Source: Rugalucina vietnamica (Eukaryota; Mollusca; Bivalvia; Lucinida; Lucinidae). From it: a DNA stretch of 64,000 nt. The notes below the pieces were generated by a model that was given only the letters and a program-made list of their open reading frames with translations, ran no database searches and was not told the origin of the DNA. Position 1 is the stretch's first letter. The number at the start of each line of letters is the position of its first letter. Of the stretch, positions 10,430-21,569 are shown one piece after another. Position numbers and translations under genes: made by a program. The stretch lies in contig OZ024875.1 in assembly GCA_964017185.1 (NCBI GenBank), positions 33,117,456-33,181,455 of the forward strand, given 5' to 3'.

Positions 10430-11143
10430 ACCTGATGTTAGCATCATGATGTATATAAAGCATACAAACAATGACTGGCTGTTCCAGGAGTCAGCTTTAT
10501 TGATTCTTGTGGTTTAATACATGTAGAAGGAAAAGGTCAATTGTATTGAATGTTGTAAAATCGCAAGAAGCTCTCTTTTTTTGAACATTCTGATTGTTGA
10601 ATGATACCAAAACTGAAAACAAGACTTGTCTTGCCAAACAAGGGGTCAGGGCAATATATGACTTCAATGATGGTTTAAAGGCAATCGTAGAAAAATGAAA
10701 TCTTATTGAAAACACATTATTATTTTGCACAAACGAGCATATATATGCATGGTCATGTTATGGTAGTGCAAACGAAAATTTCGTAATTCATGCAAATGTA
10801 TTGTTCGCATTAATTCAGACTCATTAACTAATTAAAGCAAGTTGCCTGACCTGCGATCTAATGTTTGGTTTTGGCAGTTTTCAACTTTTCATACATATAA
10901 AAGACCAGACAGATCTAGCACTAAAAATTATAACAATTATAAAACTTTAAAAGGATTACCATAATAGCAATTACATTTTTAACATGCACAGGACATCCTC
11001 TCTCTCTCTCTCTTTCTCTCTCTCATGGATTCATCTGCTTTTCTTCTTTTTTGTTCTTCATTCTTTCTAATGCTCACTAGTATGGGCTGATATACATTGC
11101 ACACCAGAAAGGATATGTCCAAGTGTGCATGTACCCAGTAATT
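10430..11143. other. No gene seen; short CT microsatellite
   Basis: AT-rich. A (CT)n run with one interruption lies at 10997-11024. Otherwise nothing recognised. Confidence 0.4.
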
Positions 11144-11151
11144 ATGCTTTA

Positions 11152-11336
11152 CATGCGCGGATCCAGAGGGGGGACCGTGGGTCAGAACCCCCCCCCCCCC
11201 CCTTCCCCCTGGAATTTGAAAATTTTACCTAAAAAAAGGTAATTTTGGGATTTTTTGAGGGTTGGACCCCCCCTCGTCTGTGACCAAAAATTACCATTTT
11301 CATGTAATACCCTCATGAAAATTTCTGGATCCGTGC
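11152..11336. mobile_element. hAT-like MITE, 185 bp
   Basis: The 8-bp duplication ATGCTTTA flanks it (11144-11151 and 11337-11344). The ends hold CGCGGATCCAGA and its complement TCTGGATCCG. The interior has long C and G runs (GGTTGGACCCCCCC) and an inner inverted pair AATTTT/AAAATT. The 8-bp duplication supports hAT. Confidence 0.7.
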
Positions 11337-11621
11337 ATGCTTTATACCCATGATAAAATATATATACGTTCAGGGAAAACCTTGATAATTATATGAATAC
11401 TGTATTAATAAACGACGCCAAAAAGCCGTCTTAAGGTAATCATGTACTGCACTCATGGCTGCCCTTAATTCGTCTTTTCTCACTATTGTTTTATATTAGC
11501 TGCAATATGTCACTGCGTTTCATATGTGGCTGATAGCTGCGTTACACTATATATCCCCATGTGCTGCGTTTTCCTATATATTATATATTGCTGCATAAAA
11601 CTACTGTGTTTTATACTGGGC

Positions 11622-12562
11622 CGCAGTACCTTAATTAGCATGCGTATTTGCGTAATTACTCAATTAAATTATCGAAATACGCAATTCATAACGATCCTGT
11701 AGCCTAAAAAAACGCAATACCGGAAAAATCAAAGGGGTACCTGTTTTTATCAAAATTTCGAGCCGTTTCTTTTCGGCAAGTAGTTGTACCAATTTCATTT
11801 GGAATTTTTCGGTTTGTCACTGGTTTCCAGCGCGCCCTATTTGCAATATCCGATAACGACGAGATCCAGTATCGGGGGATTTTCTCAAAAATGGAAAACA
11901 TGGCTTCCATTCGCCGCAAAGCAAATAAATAACGATAAAAAAAAACGGTGGTCTATGCCAATTTGATCTTTATACGCAGCATTTCTTCAAAGGAATTGTG
12001 AAAGATTGTTTTTGACAAGTGTCAGGTTGGGAATATATGTTTGAAATCGGGTTTAAAATCACTTTTAATGAGGGTAAACATGATTTTGTTGAAAATGAAA
12101 GTAGAACCACTCAGTCCGCAAATGAGAGATTATTTTTAGCTTTTCAAAGTAGCTTGGCTGGTCTCAAATCATTAAGAAAACAGTTATGACCCAGGTCTGC
12201 AGCATATTCAAATCAGCTAAAATCCATTGAGTGGTGTCTTTGTTTTGGGGTAGAAATTTTAAAGTCTTTCTTACATTTGGCTTCATTTTGTCCCTTCAGT
12301 TCAGTGAAACAGAAATATCTAAAAAAAAAAGAGCTTTAATAAATGATAAAAAAATAATTAAACACATAATACCCAATAAATATTTTTTTCGTGACAAATT
12401 ACCCAATTGTTTTTCATTTTACCCAATTGATTGAAAACAGAGTGGGTAAAAATATTGAAATATTGAACATACCCAATTAAAATTTCAGATACCCAATTGA
12501 ATGAAAAAGGGGTGGGTAAATACCCAATGGTCTAAAAAAATTAATTAAGGTATTGCTGGGCC
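11622..12562. repeat. Possible inverted-repeat element
   Basis: CCGCAGTACCTTAATTA at 11622-11638 is mirrored by TTAATTAAGGTATTGCTGGG at 12541-12560. Inside, 12366-12535 is a degenerate run of ACCCAATT words (ACCCAATAAAT, TACCCAATTG, TACCCAATTGA). No coding frame. The borders are weak. Confidence 0.3.
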
Positions 12563-12654
12563 GTCATTTGTAACCACTGCCCACCGCCCCACCCCCCATT
12601 TACGGGGGAAGGGTGGGGGATAGCCGGGCTACAGTACAGTGCGGGGCAATTTCT

Positions 12655-13445
12655 TTTCAAATCTGAATCTGAATCTGAATGGTTTACTGGTGACATGCCA
12701 AATTGACCATACCTCACCAGGAGTGGGGGGGGGGGGGGTGCGCCAGGAGGGAAATTAGTCTCTGGCTCTCACAAGAGATGTGAACTTGGACGGTGTGTTC
12801 CTTTACCGGAATAGACCGGAATGGACCTGAATACCGGAATGGACTACCGGAATGGACATTTATATGTGTCATTGAGTACTTTTCATTTGGTTTTCGAGGA
12901 CAGACTGGCCTAGAATAAATACATACAGTGATTAGTTCGAGAATTTAACGAGAATTAGTTAAATTGTGTTCATTACGTTCGGGTAGCCTAGGTCAGGTGC
13001 CCATATATGGTTATATAGGTCCCCGTCACAGTGCCAGCACATTTTACTCATTTCTACTTCTATATATATCCATATGTTTGCTATATAACAACCACTGGTA
13101 ATCTCTATATATTTCAATCAAAGAAACCTCTGAACAGTGGCCCTATCCCGGACCCCACCACTGAGCTACCCTAACCACCCTGGGAAGTCAATTTTGCTAT
13201 ACTGAGATGATTCTTATCTGATGCAAACTACTCATATGACTACAGAAGTACATTTTATGCAAATAAAATACATTAAAAGCACCCAAAGCCATAGCATAAT
13301 GTCCATTCCGGTAATTATGTCCATTCCGGTAAAGGAACGCACCCCGAACTTGGACACACAGTCATCAGACATTTCAGCAGAGGAGATAAGTGTCCCAGCA
13401 GTGCAGGGGAAATGACAGGGTTTAGACATTAGGATGCTTTCCCCA
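12655..13445 (+). repeat. Dispersed repeat split by a hAT-like MITE
   Basis: AATCTGAATCTGAATGGTTT, then TACCTCACCAGG, CTCTCACAAGAG and CATTTCAGCAGAGGAG. The same series occurs uninterrupted at 41165-41345. Here it is split by the insertion at 12791-13346. This may be a SINE or LINE tail; the class is unknown. Confidence 0.55.
12791..13346. mobile_element. hAT-like MITE, 556 bp
   Basis: AACTTGGA is duplicated at 12783-12790 and 13347-13354. The ends contain GTTCCTTTACCGGAAT in inverted orientation, with extra copies of ACCGGAATGGAC inside the left arm. No coding frame. The interrupted host repeat, uninterrupted at 41165, supports the borders. Confidence 0.8.
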
Positions 13446-14499
13446 GGGAGGTTTTGCATTGCGAAGGGTTGGGCAAAGAGCAAAGTTTTGACCTCCAGAG
13501 TCCAGTTTGCCTCCTCGGGGTGGGGCTCATAGCAGGGCACTGAAACTGAAAAGTCATAATCCCTGCCCTTCCCCGAGCTTAGCTTATCTAAAGCTTGAAT
13601 TCTTACTTTTCAAGCGTGTTTGAGGGCTGAAATAATTAAACTTCAGAGACCTGTGCTCTGCAACAAACCTTGTTGCCGAATTATGGGACAGTCCGAAAAA
13701 AGTAACTTTACCTATTCCAAATAAAAGCACCATAACGCAGTGTTAAAGAGAACAAATTACACAGGCAAATGCAATACTATATTTTAGAATATACCTTTTC
13801 AATAAATCTGCCATTTACTTGCAATGACAAGACGTAAATCATGCGATAATTAGCAAAAACTTCTATTCGAACTGGAGGAAGTGTCTGCTGAATGTTTCCG
13901 GTCTTTTCCGTAATTAAGCACCGGTTATATTTTCCGGACCTTAAGGAGAGGCCGGTAACGAATGCTTCATCATCATCATCATCATTAGACGGAATATTTC
14001 CATCGGTATTCCGTTAGACCTCTCCCATACCGACGGAAATGACTTCTACTGAGCCCTTAGTCGAAAATGAAATATCATCGAAGACTCCAAAGAAGTTGAA
14101 AAGGAGATCTATGCCTTAGATTGGGATACTCCCTAATTGACAATATGTCACTTTCATAGACGAAAATGCCTAGTTTTTTATTATTATTGTGTTCTTGCAT
14201 ATTTTGATTGTCAATGACATAATTTATGTCCATTTTAACATTAGTTTGGGAATTCACATTTCTAAGCATTTATGCAATACGATAGATTGAAAGCAAATTT
14301 ACTTTTGAACCTGTACTGTATCTCTATAAATACATCTACATAACCTAAATATACTCACCCTGACACCGGTTTTACAAGAAATACGACCATGAATGTTTAC
14401 AATTCTACAGTTGATGTCTTTAAAATTGTCCATAACAACTGTGCTTATTTTAGTTCATGGAAAATTTCAGGAAATTATACATTTTCGCCTTGCTGACCC
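13446..14499. other. No gene seen
   Basis: Unannotated. A loose inverted pair around TTTCCGGTC...GACGGAAAT surrounds a short (ATC)n at 13966-13986; it may be a worn foldback element. Nothing else recognised. Confidence 0.35.
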
Positions 14500-14598
14500 T
14501 GTTCCCCCCCTAGACCCAGGATGCCACTTTGATATGATGTGTTAATTTGAAAAACACACAAACTGGCGAAAGGGCATGCTGGGTCCAGGGGGGGAACA
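14500..14598. repeat. Short palindromic element
   Basis: TGTTCCCCCCCTAGACCCAG pairs with CTGGGTCCAGGGGGGGAACA across about 60 bp. It is likely a small MITE; target duplication not seen. Confidence 0.5.
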
Positions 14599-14599
14599 C

Positions 14600-15420
14600 A
14601 CTTAGAAATAAACTATAAGATTGTATATTAAAGACCTTATGCAGTAAGATTACATTTCTTTCAAAATAAACTTAAAATTACAAAACGATAAACAATCAAT
14701 GTGTGGATATTGTTCAGCATTCATATGACAAACAAGCCCATATTTGTTTGCTTGAAAAGTGTGTTGACAAACAAATACAAATCAGTTCAAAGTTAATGGT
14801 TCATTTTTGCCAAATATGGGGTGGGTTGTGAAAATATTAAGTTGCATTGTCTGGATTCTGTTAAATCAGTCAAACTGTTTTGTAAACAAAAGTGTATATA
14901 TTTCTTCTCCTATAAATGCTAAATTCAGCCCCATAGTCATAACATGAAAATTTCGTCCTCCCAAATCTGAGATTTAGGGACTTTTTACATCTAAGGCATA
15001 GATGTCCTTATGTTATGTCATATCTTTCTGACTGATAGGACTTCATTTATATATATTCCAGATGTAAAATGACGCAGGTTCATAAAATACTTCATGTTTT
15101 CTGTTGAAAATATCACATATTACTATAAATAGATTAGGGGAGACTACTGTAAAATATGAGACAAGAAAGTAGAAAATCGATTGCATTTTGCAAATTTATT
15201 GAAATTCGGCAGGCTACCCAGATGTTTACTAAAAGATTTATGCATTTTCTAACAAAACATAACATTAATTCTAACAATCATCACCAAATAAAGCAGTGAT
15301 AAGCTTCTTACGATATTCATAATCTGTTCGACCATAGTTTAAAGGCAACCTATGCTAAGCTGTCAAGAGAGAGGAGCGAGGTCACGAAGTGTATCGGAGT
15401 GCAGGTTAGCCAGCTGATCT
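14600..15420. other. No gene seen
   Basis: AT-rich and unannotated. GAGAGGAGCGAGGTCACG and CAGGTTAGCCAGCTGATC at 15370-15419 lead into the microsatellite and look like a retroelement tail, but I cannot name it. Confidence 0.35.
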
Positions 15421-15421
15421 A

Positions 15422-15456
<35 letters not shown>

Positions 15457-15573
15457 ATTACAACAACAACAACAACAACAACAACAACATCATCATCATC
15501 AACAACAACAACAACAACAACAACATCATCATCATCATCATCATCATCATCAACAACAACAACAAATCAAAAA
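15421..15573 (+). repeat. (ATC)n/(AAC)n microsatellite
   Basis: Alternating blocks of CATCAT and AACAAC. The 76-residue frame over it (runs of N and I) is not a gene. Confidence 0.9.
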
Positions 15574-15666
15574 TCAACTTCAGGTTTGCTGCTGCAATGT
15601 TTACAACCGAATTCTCTCAGGAAAAATAAACTTTTGGGCATTTGGTAAGGCCAAAAAAAAATTGTT

Positions 15667-16025
15667 TGTTTGCCCTCTCCCTACCTAGTCACCAAAAATG
15701 GGGCCTACTCAAAAAATTTTATTGCCCTTTCACAAGATTATTATTATTATTATTATTTTCTTAATGTTTCTTTCAGAAGATATTTAAGTTGTTTTCCCTA
15801 GAAAGTAATGTGTTTTCATTTAAACCATGACTCTTCTCACCAATTGGATATTTTGTTCTTATGTTCAAGCACTTCAAAACATAAAATGCACCTATAATTG
15901 TGAGTAGCTTTGACAAAATTGTAGCTAATTTCTTTGACCAAAATAATGCATAATACAGTAGTTCATGAAAAAAAAGCCCACCTACCTAGCCAACTTTTCT
16001 AGACAGGGTAGGGAGAGGGCAAACA
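15667..16025. mobile_element. Inverted-repeat element, 359 bp
   Basis: TGTTTGCCCTCTCCCTACC (15667-15685) is exactly mirrored at 16007-16025. ACCTAG words follow on the inner side of both. No coding capacity. It lies directly before the LINE. Confidence 0.6.
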
Positions 16026-16278
16026 GAAGTAACTTTAAATGTGGCCTAAGACAGAACAACACGCTGCTGCTAACTACAGTCCTGTGCTATCCAGAACATT
16101 GTCCGGTTTACAGAAGGTCCACAAGCCTATTATGTACGCCCTGCTGACGCTAGCTCATTAGTACAAGATCTACGTCCAAACAAATATCACCACATCAATT
16201 CCATGTACAACCCTGTCATGCTCATCGTTCCGCCACAGACCGACCAGACCGAAACACCATATCTTGTACCTGAGTTAG

Positions 16279-16584
16279 CTACTGATTCTCAGATCCTCGG
16301 ATACAGAAATGAACCCAGGCCCCAGAGCTGTAAAATTTCCATGTGGAGTATGCAGCAAGGGATGCTATTGGCGGCAACGTGCCATCTGTTGTGACAGTTG
16401 TGAGACATGGTACCATGCACAATGCTTGAACATGAGGAATGAAATCTACCTCCCATACACGAGGTCTGACGAAACATTACCTGCTTTAACTGTGGTATCC
16501 CAAATTTCTCAAGTGGATTATTTGACACAGTGTGTGGAAATTCAGTTACCAGCCCCACTACTAATAACAGCCAAGGCTCCATAA
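16279..16584 (+). pseudogene. LINE N-terminal segment: 2A-like motif and PHD finger
   Basis: Reading in the frame of the ATG at 16309, the product is LLILRSSDTEMNPGP. DTEMNPGP fits the 2A consensus DxExNPGP, at which ribosomes skip the Gly-Pro bond. An in-frame TAG at 16276 cuts the upstream reading. After it come FPCGVCSKG, a gap, and CCDSCETWYHAQC, a C-x2-C, C-x2-C, H-x2-C zinc-finger pattern of PHD type as found in the first part of CR1-like elements. The frame stops at 16584; the endonuclease continues in another frame. Confidence 0.7.
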
Positions 16585-16734
16585 AATCATCCATTTGGAG
16601 CAGTGACATCCCTGAGTCTGACCGTAGCAGTTCCTCATGCAACATATCAGATCTCTCAAGCATCAACAGCCCCTCACCCAATAACTCCTCCGCCATTGAA
16701 GATGAAAGGCACCCTCTATGCTCAAGTCCCACAA

Positions 16735-17821
16735 GGAAGACTCCCCGGAAACTTGGTTCAAGCAATGTCAAACTGGCATCCATCAACATCCAGAGTGTGA
16801 TGAGTGCTAAAAAGAAACCTAGTTTTTGGAATTTCCTAGACACCGTAGATGCTGACATTGTTTGCGGATGCGAGACTTGGCTATCATCCTCTGTAGGAGA
16901 CGGTGAAGTATTACCATCAAACAGCCCATACAACGTATACAGGAAAGACAGACCTGATGGCTATGGAGGCTCACTCTTACTGATCAAAAGCGATATCATC
17001 AGTGAACCCGTAGACGTCCAGACAAGCTGCGACATCATATTTCGGAAGGTCCAGTGCTCAGACTCCCAGACCCTGATCATTGGCTCTGCATATAGGCCCA
17101 CAGACAACGACATAGATTATGCCAAGGAGCTTGTAGACGTAATCCGGAATGTTTGTCACAAATACAAGGAAGTGTTGTATGGTTTGCAGGTGATTTCAAC
17201 CTCCCAGATATCAATTGGTCGAATAGTACTATCACTGGATATCAATACAGAAAACATGTCAACGAGACCTTTCTCGCCCTTCAAAGTGACTTAGCCCTAC
17301 ACCAGACTATTGATACACCTACCAGAGAGAATAATATCCTGGACTTGTTCTTCACAAACAGACCATCACTGGTAAACAGATCAACAGTAATACCTGGAAT
17401 CAGTGACCACCATGCAGTCTACATTGACTCTCATATCACCATGACAAGGCAAAAACCCGTTAAAAGGACCATCTTCATGTGGGGCAAGGCAAATACTCAA
17501 GGAATAAAAGAGATAAGCAGAGAACTCTCCAACTGTATTATCCAAGAGTACACGTCCAAGAGCAACATCAACGAAGTCTGGACATTTTTCAAGGACGGAT
17601 GCCAGAAGATAATCGAGGACAACGTACCATCACGGACCACCTCACAAAGATTCACACAATCCTGGATTAACAGAGATGTCCGACGTATCACTCGCCTGAA
17701 AAGACGTTGCTTTAGGAGAGCTAGGAGATCCAACCAATCCAAAGATTGGCTAAGGTACAAGGCACTGAAGAAACAAGCTCAGAAGACCTGTCGTGTGACA
17801 GCTACACCAATGACATGCTGA
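16735..17821 (+). pseudogene. LINE endonuclease (EEP/APE domain), frameshifted
   Basis: First frame (to about 17170): LASINIQSVMSAKKKPSFWN, then DADIVCGCETWL with the catalytic Glu, PYNVYRKDRPDGYGGSLLLI, and GSAYRPTDND. The chain then changes frame: FAGDFNLPDINWSNS, DTPTRENNILDLFFTN, and GISDHHAVYID. These are the asparagine, glutamate, GDFN and SDH motifs of the endonuclease that nicks the target for target-primed reverse transcription. A frame change near 17170 and another near 17795 make it inactive. Confidence 0.8.
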
Positions 17822-18067
17822 CGAATGACAACAAGAATCCAAAGCGCTTTTGGAGCTTTATCAAATTCCGGAAGAAAGAGCCCCTTTGAAGAAAGAAGGA
17901 CTCACCTTCTCAGACAGCCTCAACAAGACCAACATCATGGATGACCAGTTCTCTTCAGTCTTCACCCAGAAAGACATATCAGAGCTACCAGATCTCGGAC
18001 CAAGCACAACACCTAGTGTTCCACCTATAAAAGTAAACATCAAAGGGATCCAAAAGCTGTTAAATAA

Positions 18068-18147
18068 TAATAATTGTAAGATCCTTTGGAAGCAGTAAAA
18101 CATTTAAAGCAAGAAGATGGGCCATATTGTACAATTTCGGGTAATGA
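18068..18147 (+). repeat. Fragment of the 380-bp tandem repeat inside the LINE
   Basis: ATCCTTTGGAAGCAGTAAAA and GATGGGCCATATTGTACAAT match the tandem units at 52617-53500. Without it the LINE would read LLN-NLHHIKPHKATGPD. The shared GAACCTTCATCA at the right junction is native to both, so the join is at microhomology. Confidence 0.75.
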
Positions 18148-19652
18148 ACCTTCATCATATCAAGCCACATAAAGCAACGGGACCGGACAACATCCCTGGA
18201 AGGCTTCTAAAAGAAGCCGCAGATAAACTGTCACCTGGACTAGCCCATCTCTTCCAGATCTCAGTGAACAACGGCAAGATCCCACTAGATTGGAAAGCAG
18301 CCCTGGTTACACCAGTCTTCAAGCAGGGAAACCGTACGACCCCGTCCAACTACAGGCCAATCTCGTTGACATCAATTGTGTGCAAAGTCTTGGAACATGT
18401 CATCCACACCAGCGTCATATCCCACCTCGAGAGGAACGGCATCCTTACAGACTGCCAGCATGGATTCCGAAAGCGTAGATCATGTGAGACACAACTCATC
18501 CTCACCATTGATGACCTCGCTAAAGAACTAAACGACAAGCGGCAGATTGATGCCGTCCTACTTGATTTTTCCAAGGCCTTCGACCGCGTCCCCCACCAGC
18601 GACTTCTACTCAAACTAAACCACTACGGGGTACACGGGAACATCCTCAGCTGGATAGAAGACTTCCTGTCTGCCAGAACACAAGAGGTCGTCATTGAAGG
18701 CTCCAAGTCATCACCATCCCCAGTTACATCAGGTGTCCCTCAATATACAGTCTTGGGTCCTCTCCTGTTCCTGGCCTACATTAACGACATGCCAGAATGT
18801 GTCCAATCACAGATCAAGCTCTTTGCTGATGACAGCCTTTTATATAGGAGGATACAGGACAGTACGGACAGCCAACAGCTTCAGGATGACCTGGATAAAC
18901 TCCAAGAGTGGGAGCAAAAGTGGCAGATGTCCTTCAATGCAGACACGTGCGAGGTTGTCCGCATCACCAGCAAGAAGAAACCCTATTGCTCCGACTATTT
19001 TATCCATGACCAAAAGCTAGTCCTGAGAACAGAGACAAAATACCTAGGCGTGACCATATGCAGTGATCTATCCTGGAGCAGGCATGCAGACAATGTTACC
19101 AAGAAGGCTAACTCCACCATGGGCTTCCTCAAGAGGAACATTAGATCTGCACCTCAAGCTGCAAAGGAGACTGCCTACAAGACCTTCGTCCGTCCTATAC
19201 TGGAGTATGCCTCTTCATCCTGGGCACCTTTCAATGACACAGACAATGGAAAGATTGAGAAGGTCCAGAGAAGGGCAGCAAGATTTGTCATGAATGATTA
19301 CCGCCGTACCAGCAGCGTCACAGAGATGCTTACAAACCTTGACTGGGACACTCTGCAGGAGCGAAGAGACATTGCTAGACTCAGCATGATGTACCGCATC
19401 GTACACGGACTAGTCGACATACCAGCTGAGTCGTATCTAACACCATCTACTAGCACGACTAGAGGCCACAACTCTCGCTTCCGCCAGATCCGGACGTCAA
19501 ACAGCACATACCAACAGAGCTTTTTCCCGAGGACCATTGTACTTTGGAATCAACTCCCTCAGACTGCCGTGAGCCAGAACGCTGGAGGCCTTCCAGAACC
19601 AGCTGGCTACCCACACCTACTAAACGCCACACCATGTTTTTACCAGTTTTAA
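18117..19652 (+). pseudogene. LINE reverse transcriptase, 511-codon frame
   Basis: HKATGPDNIPGRLLKEAADK (from residue 18), PSNYRPISLTSIVCKVLEHV, DFSKAFDRVPHQRL (150-163), SGVPQYTVLGPLLF and FADDSLLYR (236-244) are the classic RT blocks with the catalytic Asp pair. The thumb and tail include ILEYASSSWAPF, KVQRRAARFV and LPQTAVSQ. Oddity: the usual Gly in the PQG block is Tyr here. The first 10 codons come from the foreign insertion, so the ATG at 18117 is not the element's own start. The tail ends by frameshift near 19570. Confidence 0.85.
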
Positions 19653-19792
19653 ACCTTTTGACCGATGTATGTACCTCTTTTAACCGTGGCGCATGGGCAC
19701 TCTCCACCACATTGCGAGAATACTCAAGTACTGAGGGAGGCAATTACTGAAGATGATGACGATGAACAACAACAAAGTAATTAATTATTATT

Positions 19793-19830
19793 GTAACGAG
19801 CGGCCGAGCCAAGCCACAGCAAACCCCGTC
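19793..19830 (-). repeat. Terminal 38 bp of the miniature LTR element, duplicated
   Basis: TGTAACGAGCGGCCGAGCC through CAAACCCCGTC repeats the LTR end at 19864, together with the preceding TAATTAATTATTAT. Confidence 0.6.
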
Positions 19831-19863
19831 AACAACAACAACAACAAACTAATTAATTATTAT

Positions 19864-20438
19864 TGTAACGTACGGCCGAGCCAAGTTACAGCAAACCCCG
19901 TCGGTGGAAAAGCATGCTCACCCACCAAGGGTGGTTTACTGCGCAATATAGTCGACACTTACTCGCTTCACAAAGTTTCGAGTTTCTAATTTACATTACT
20001 TGCACTTAATATGCCGCTAATACGATGCACCAGCGTATTCTACCAAGGGATACTATCCCGTCACATTACTTCCCCCTCCGAGAAGACTCGTCCCGAGTCT
20101 TGGCCTGGGGACTACATGGGTAAGGCAACTCCGGTCTGGCAGTTGTCATTATCCCACCGCTGCCACCAAATGAAACGAACGGCCGAGTCAAGCCACAGCA
20201 AACTAATGTCATTTGGCGTGTCACCAGTAAACTATTCAGATTCAGATTCAACTATTCAGATTCAAACCCCGTCGGCGGAAAAGCATGCTCACACACCAAG
20301 GATGGTTTACTGTGCTATATAGTCAACACGTACTCGCTTCACAAAGTTTCGAGTTTCTAATTTACATATTACTTGCACTTAATATGCCGCTAATACGATG
20401 CACCAACGTATTCTACCAAGGGAGACTATCCCGTCACA
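19864..20438 (-). mobile_element. Miniature LTR retroelement (TRIM-like), copy 2
   Basis: In minus orientation: LTR 20171-20438, internal 20066-20170 (105 bp), LTR 19864-20065 (202 bp). The internal part begins TTTGGTGGCAGCGGTGGGAT and ends GGAGGGGGAAGTAA, and differs from copy 1 at one base. The first LTR carries an extra insertion of about 65 bp of CTATTCAGATTCA-type repeats. No coding frame exists between the LTRs. A target duplication is not evident because both flanks are repeats. Confidence 0.8.
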
Positions 20439-20445
20439 TAATCAT

Positions 20446-20469
20446 CATGATTTATCATCACTCGGATAT

Positions 20470-20521
<52 letters not shown>

Positions 20522-20847
20522 ACAACAACAATAAAGTCATTACTATCATGATGTTTTATCATCACTCGGATATAAACACTTTGAATCCGAGATCATCATC
20601 ATCATCATCATCATCATCGTCATCATCATCATCATCATCATCAACAACAACAACAACAATAAAGTCATTACTATCATGATGTTTTATCATCACTCGGATA
20701 TAAACACTTTGAATCCGAGATCATCATCATCATCATCATCGTCATCATCATCATCATCATCATCATCATCAACAACAACAACAACAATAAAGTCATTACT
20801 ATCATGATGTTTTATCATCAATCGGATATAAACACTTTGAATCCGAG

Positions 20848-20886
<39 letters not shown>

Positions 20887-20887
20887 G

Positions 20888-20931
<44 letters not shown>

Positions 20932-20935
20932 TTGT
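20446..20935 (+). repeat. 128-bp higher-order repeat with (ATC)n
   Basis: CATGATGTTTTATCATCACT recurs at 20547, 20675 and 20803 (period 128), with a shorter first copy at 20446. Each unit is GGATATAAACACTTTGAATC plus an ATC run plus AACAACAACAATAAAGTCAT. The serine-rich frames here are not genes. Confidence 0.85.
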
Positions 20936-21404
20936 TTGAAACCGTGTTTTACGCCACACACAAAAAACAAAGGTTATGTATCAACATCAACCAGTACATG
21001 GAGACGGTACTGTACCTTGTTCAAAAGTCGCACGTAAAATACTCAGGGAGAAGCCTGGGGCCGAACGTATGATCGATACAGCACCACGGCATGGAGACTT
21101 CTGGTATGCATGACCTCAATCATGTGATCACCTGTGGAAGTGCTAGGAGGTGGCAATGTTTACTACGAGAAATAAACTGTAGGAAAGGTTGAACGAAGCA
21201 AAGTAGGAGAATGTGAAAAAGATGAAAACTTACTGTGAGGAGGGTTGTTATGATTGGTAATGAACAAAATAATGTGTGGTGGGTTGGGATTGGAAATGTA
21301 AATTCGGATAGACAGACCAACAGGCAAATGCACTGTGCACGTGGTTGTCAGTTGGTACAGGTAACAAAATAACGACAAAATCTTAAACGTTCATACTTGT
21401 ACAA
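20936..21404. other. No gene seen; downstream flank of the secreted-protein gene
   Basis: No domain-like frame or repeat recognised. Confidence 0.4.
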
Positions 21405-21410
21405 TTTATT
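21405..21410 (-). promoter_or_regulatory. Polyadenylation signal AATAAA
   Basis: TTTATT on the plus strand, 160 bp past the stop codon of the minus-strand gene at 21570. Confidence 0.5.
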
Positions 21411-21569
21411 CTGTTTCATGACAGAATGTCTAAGCTACTTTATTTTAACTGTTATAGGTACTGCACATTTTGTTGAGATTTCGTGATTATTCTTTAATCA
21501 GTGGTGGCTACAGTTTTTAAAGAGTTTAAAGGGTTTAGTTGTAAAGGTCTCTCTTTCTTGTTGCATGTC

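Larger units (their letters stand above)
16040..19790 (+). mobile_element. CR1/jockey-type LINE, degenerate but nearly full length
   Basis: Order along the plus strand: 2A-like peptide, PHD-type zinc finger, apurinic-like endonuclease, reverse transcriptase, C-terminal tail, then a GATGATGACGATGAACAACA tail. Frameshifts near 17170 and 17795, a TGA at 17887, an 80-bp foreign insertion near 18068-18147 and a final frameshift near 19570 disable it. The 5' start is not defined; coding similarity begins near 16279. The 3' end is followed by a miniature LTR element and ATC-rich tandem repeats. Confidence 0.85.

Noticed and set aside
16289-16933. 214-codon minus-strand frame
   Set aside because: It is the shadow of the LINE coding strand; the plus strand carries the recognisable domains.
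20804-21037. Poly-serine protein
   Set aside because: It is a translation of an (ATC)n microsatellite.
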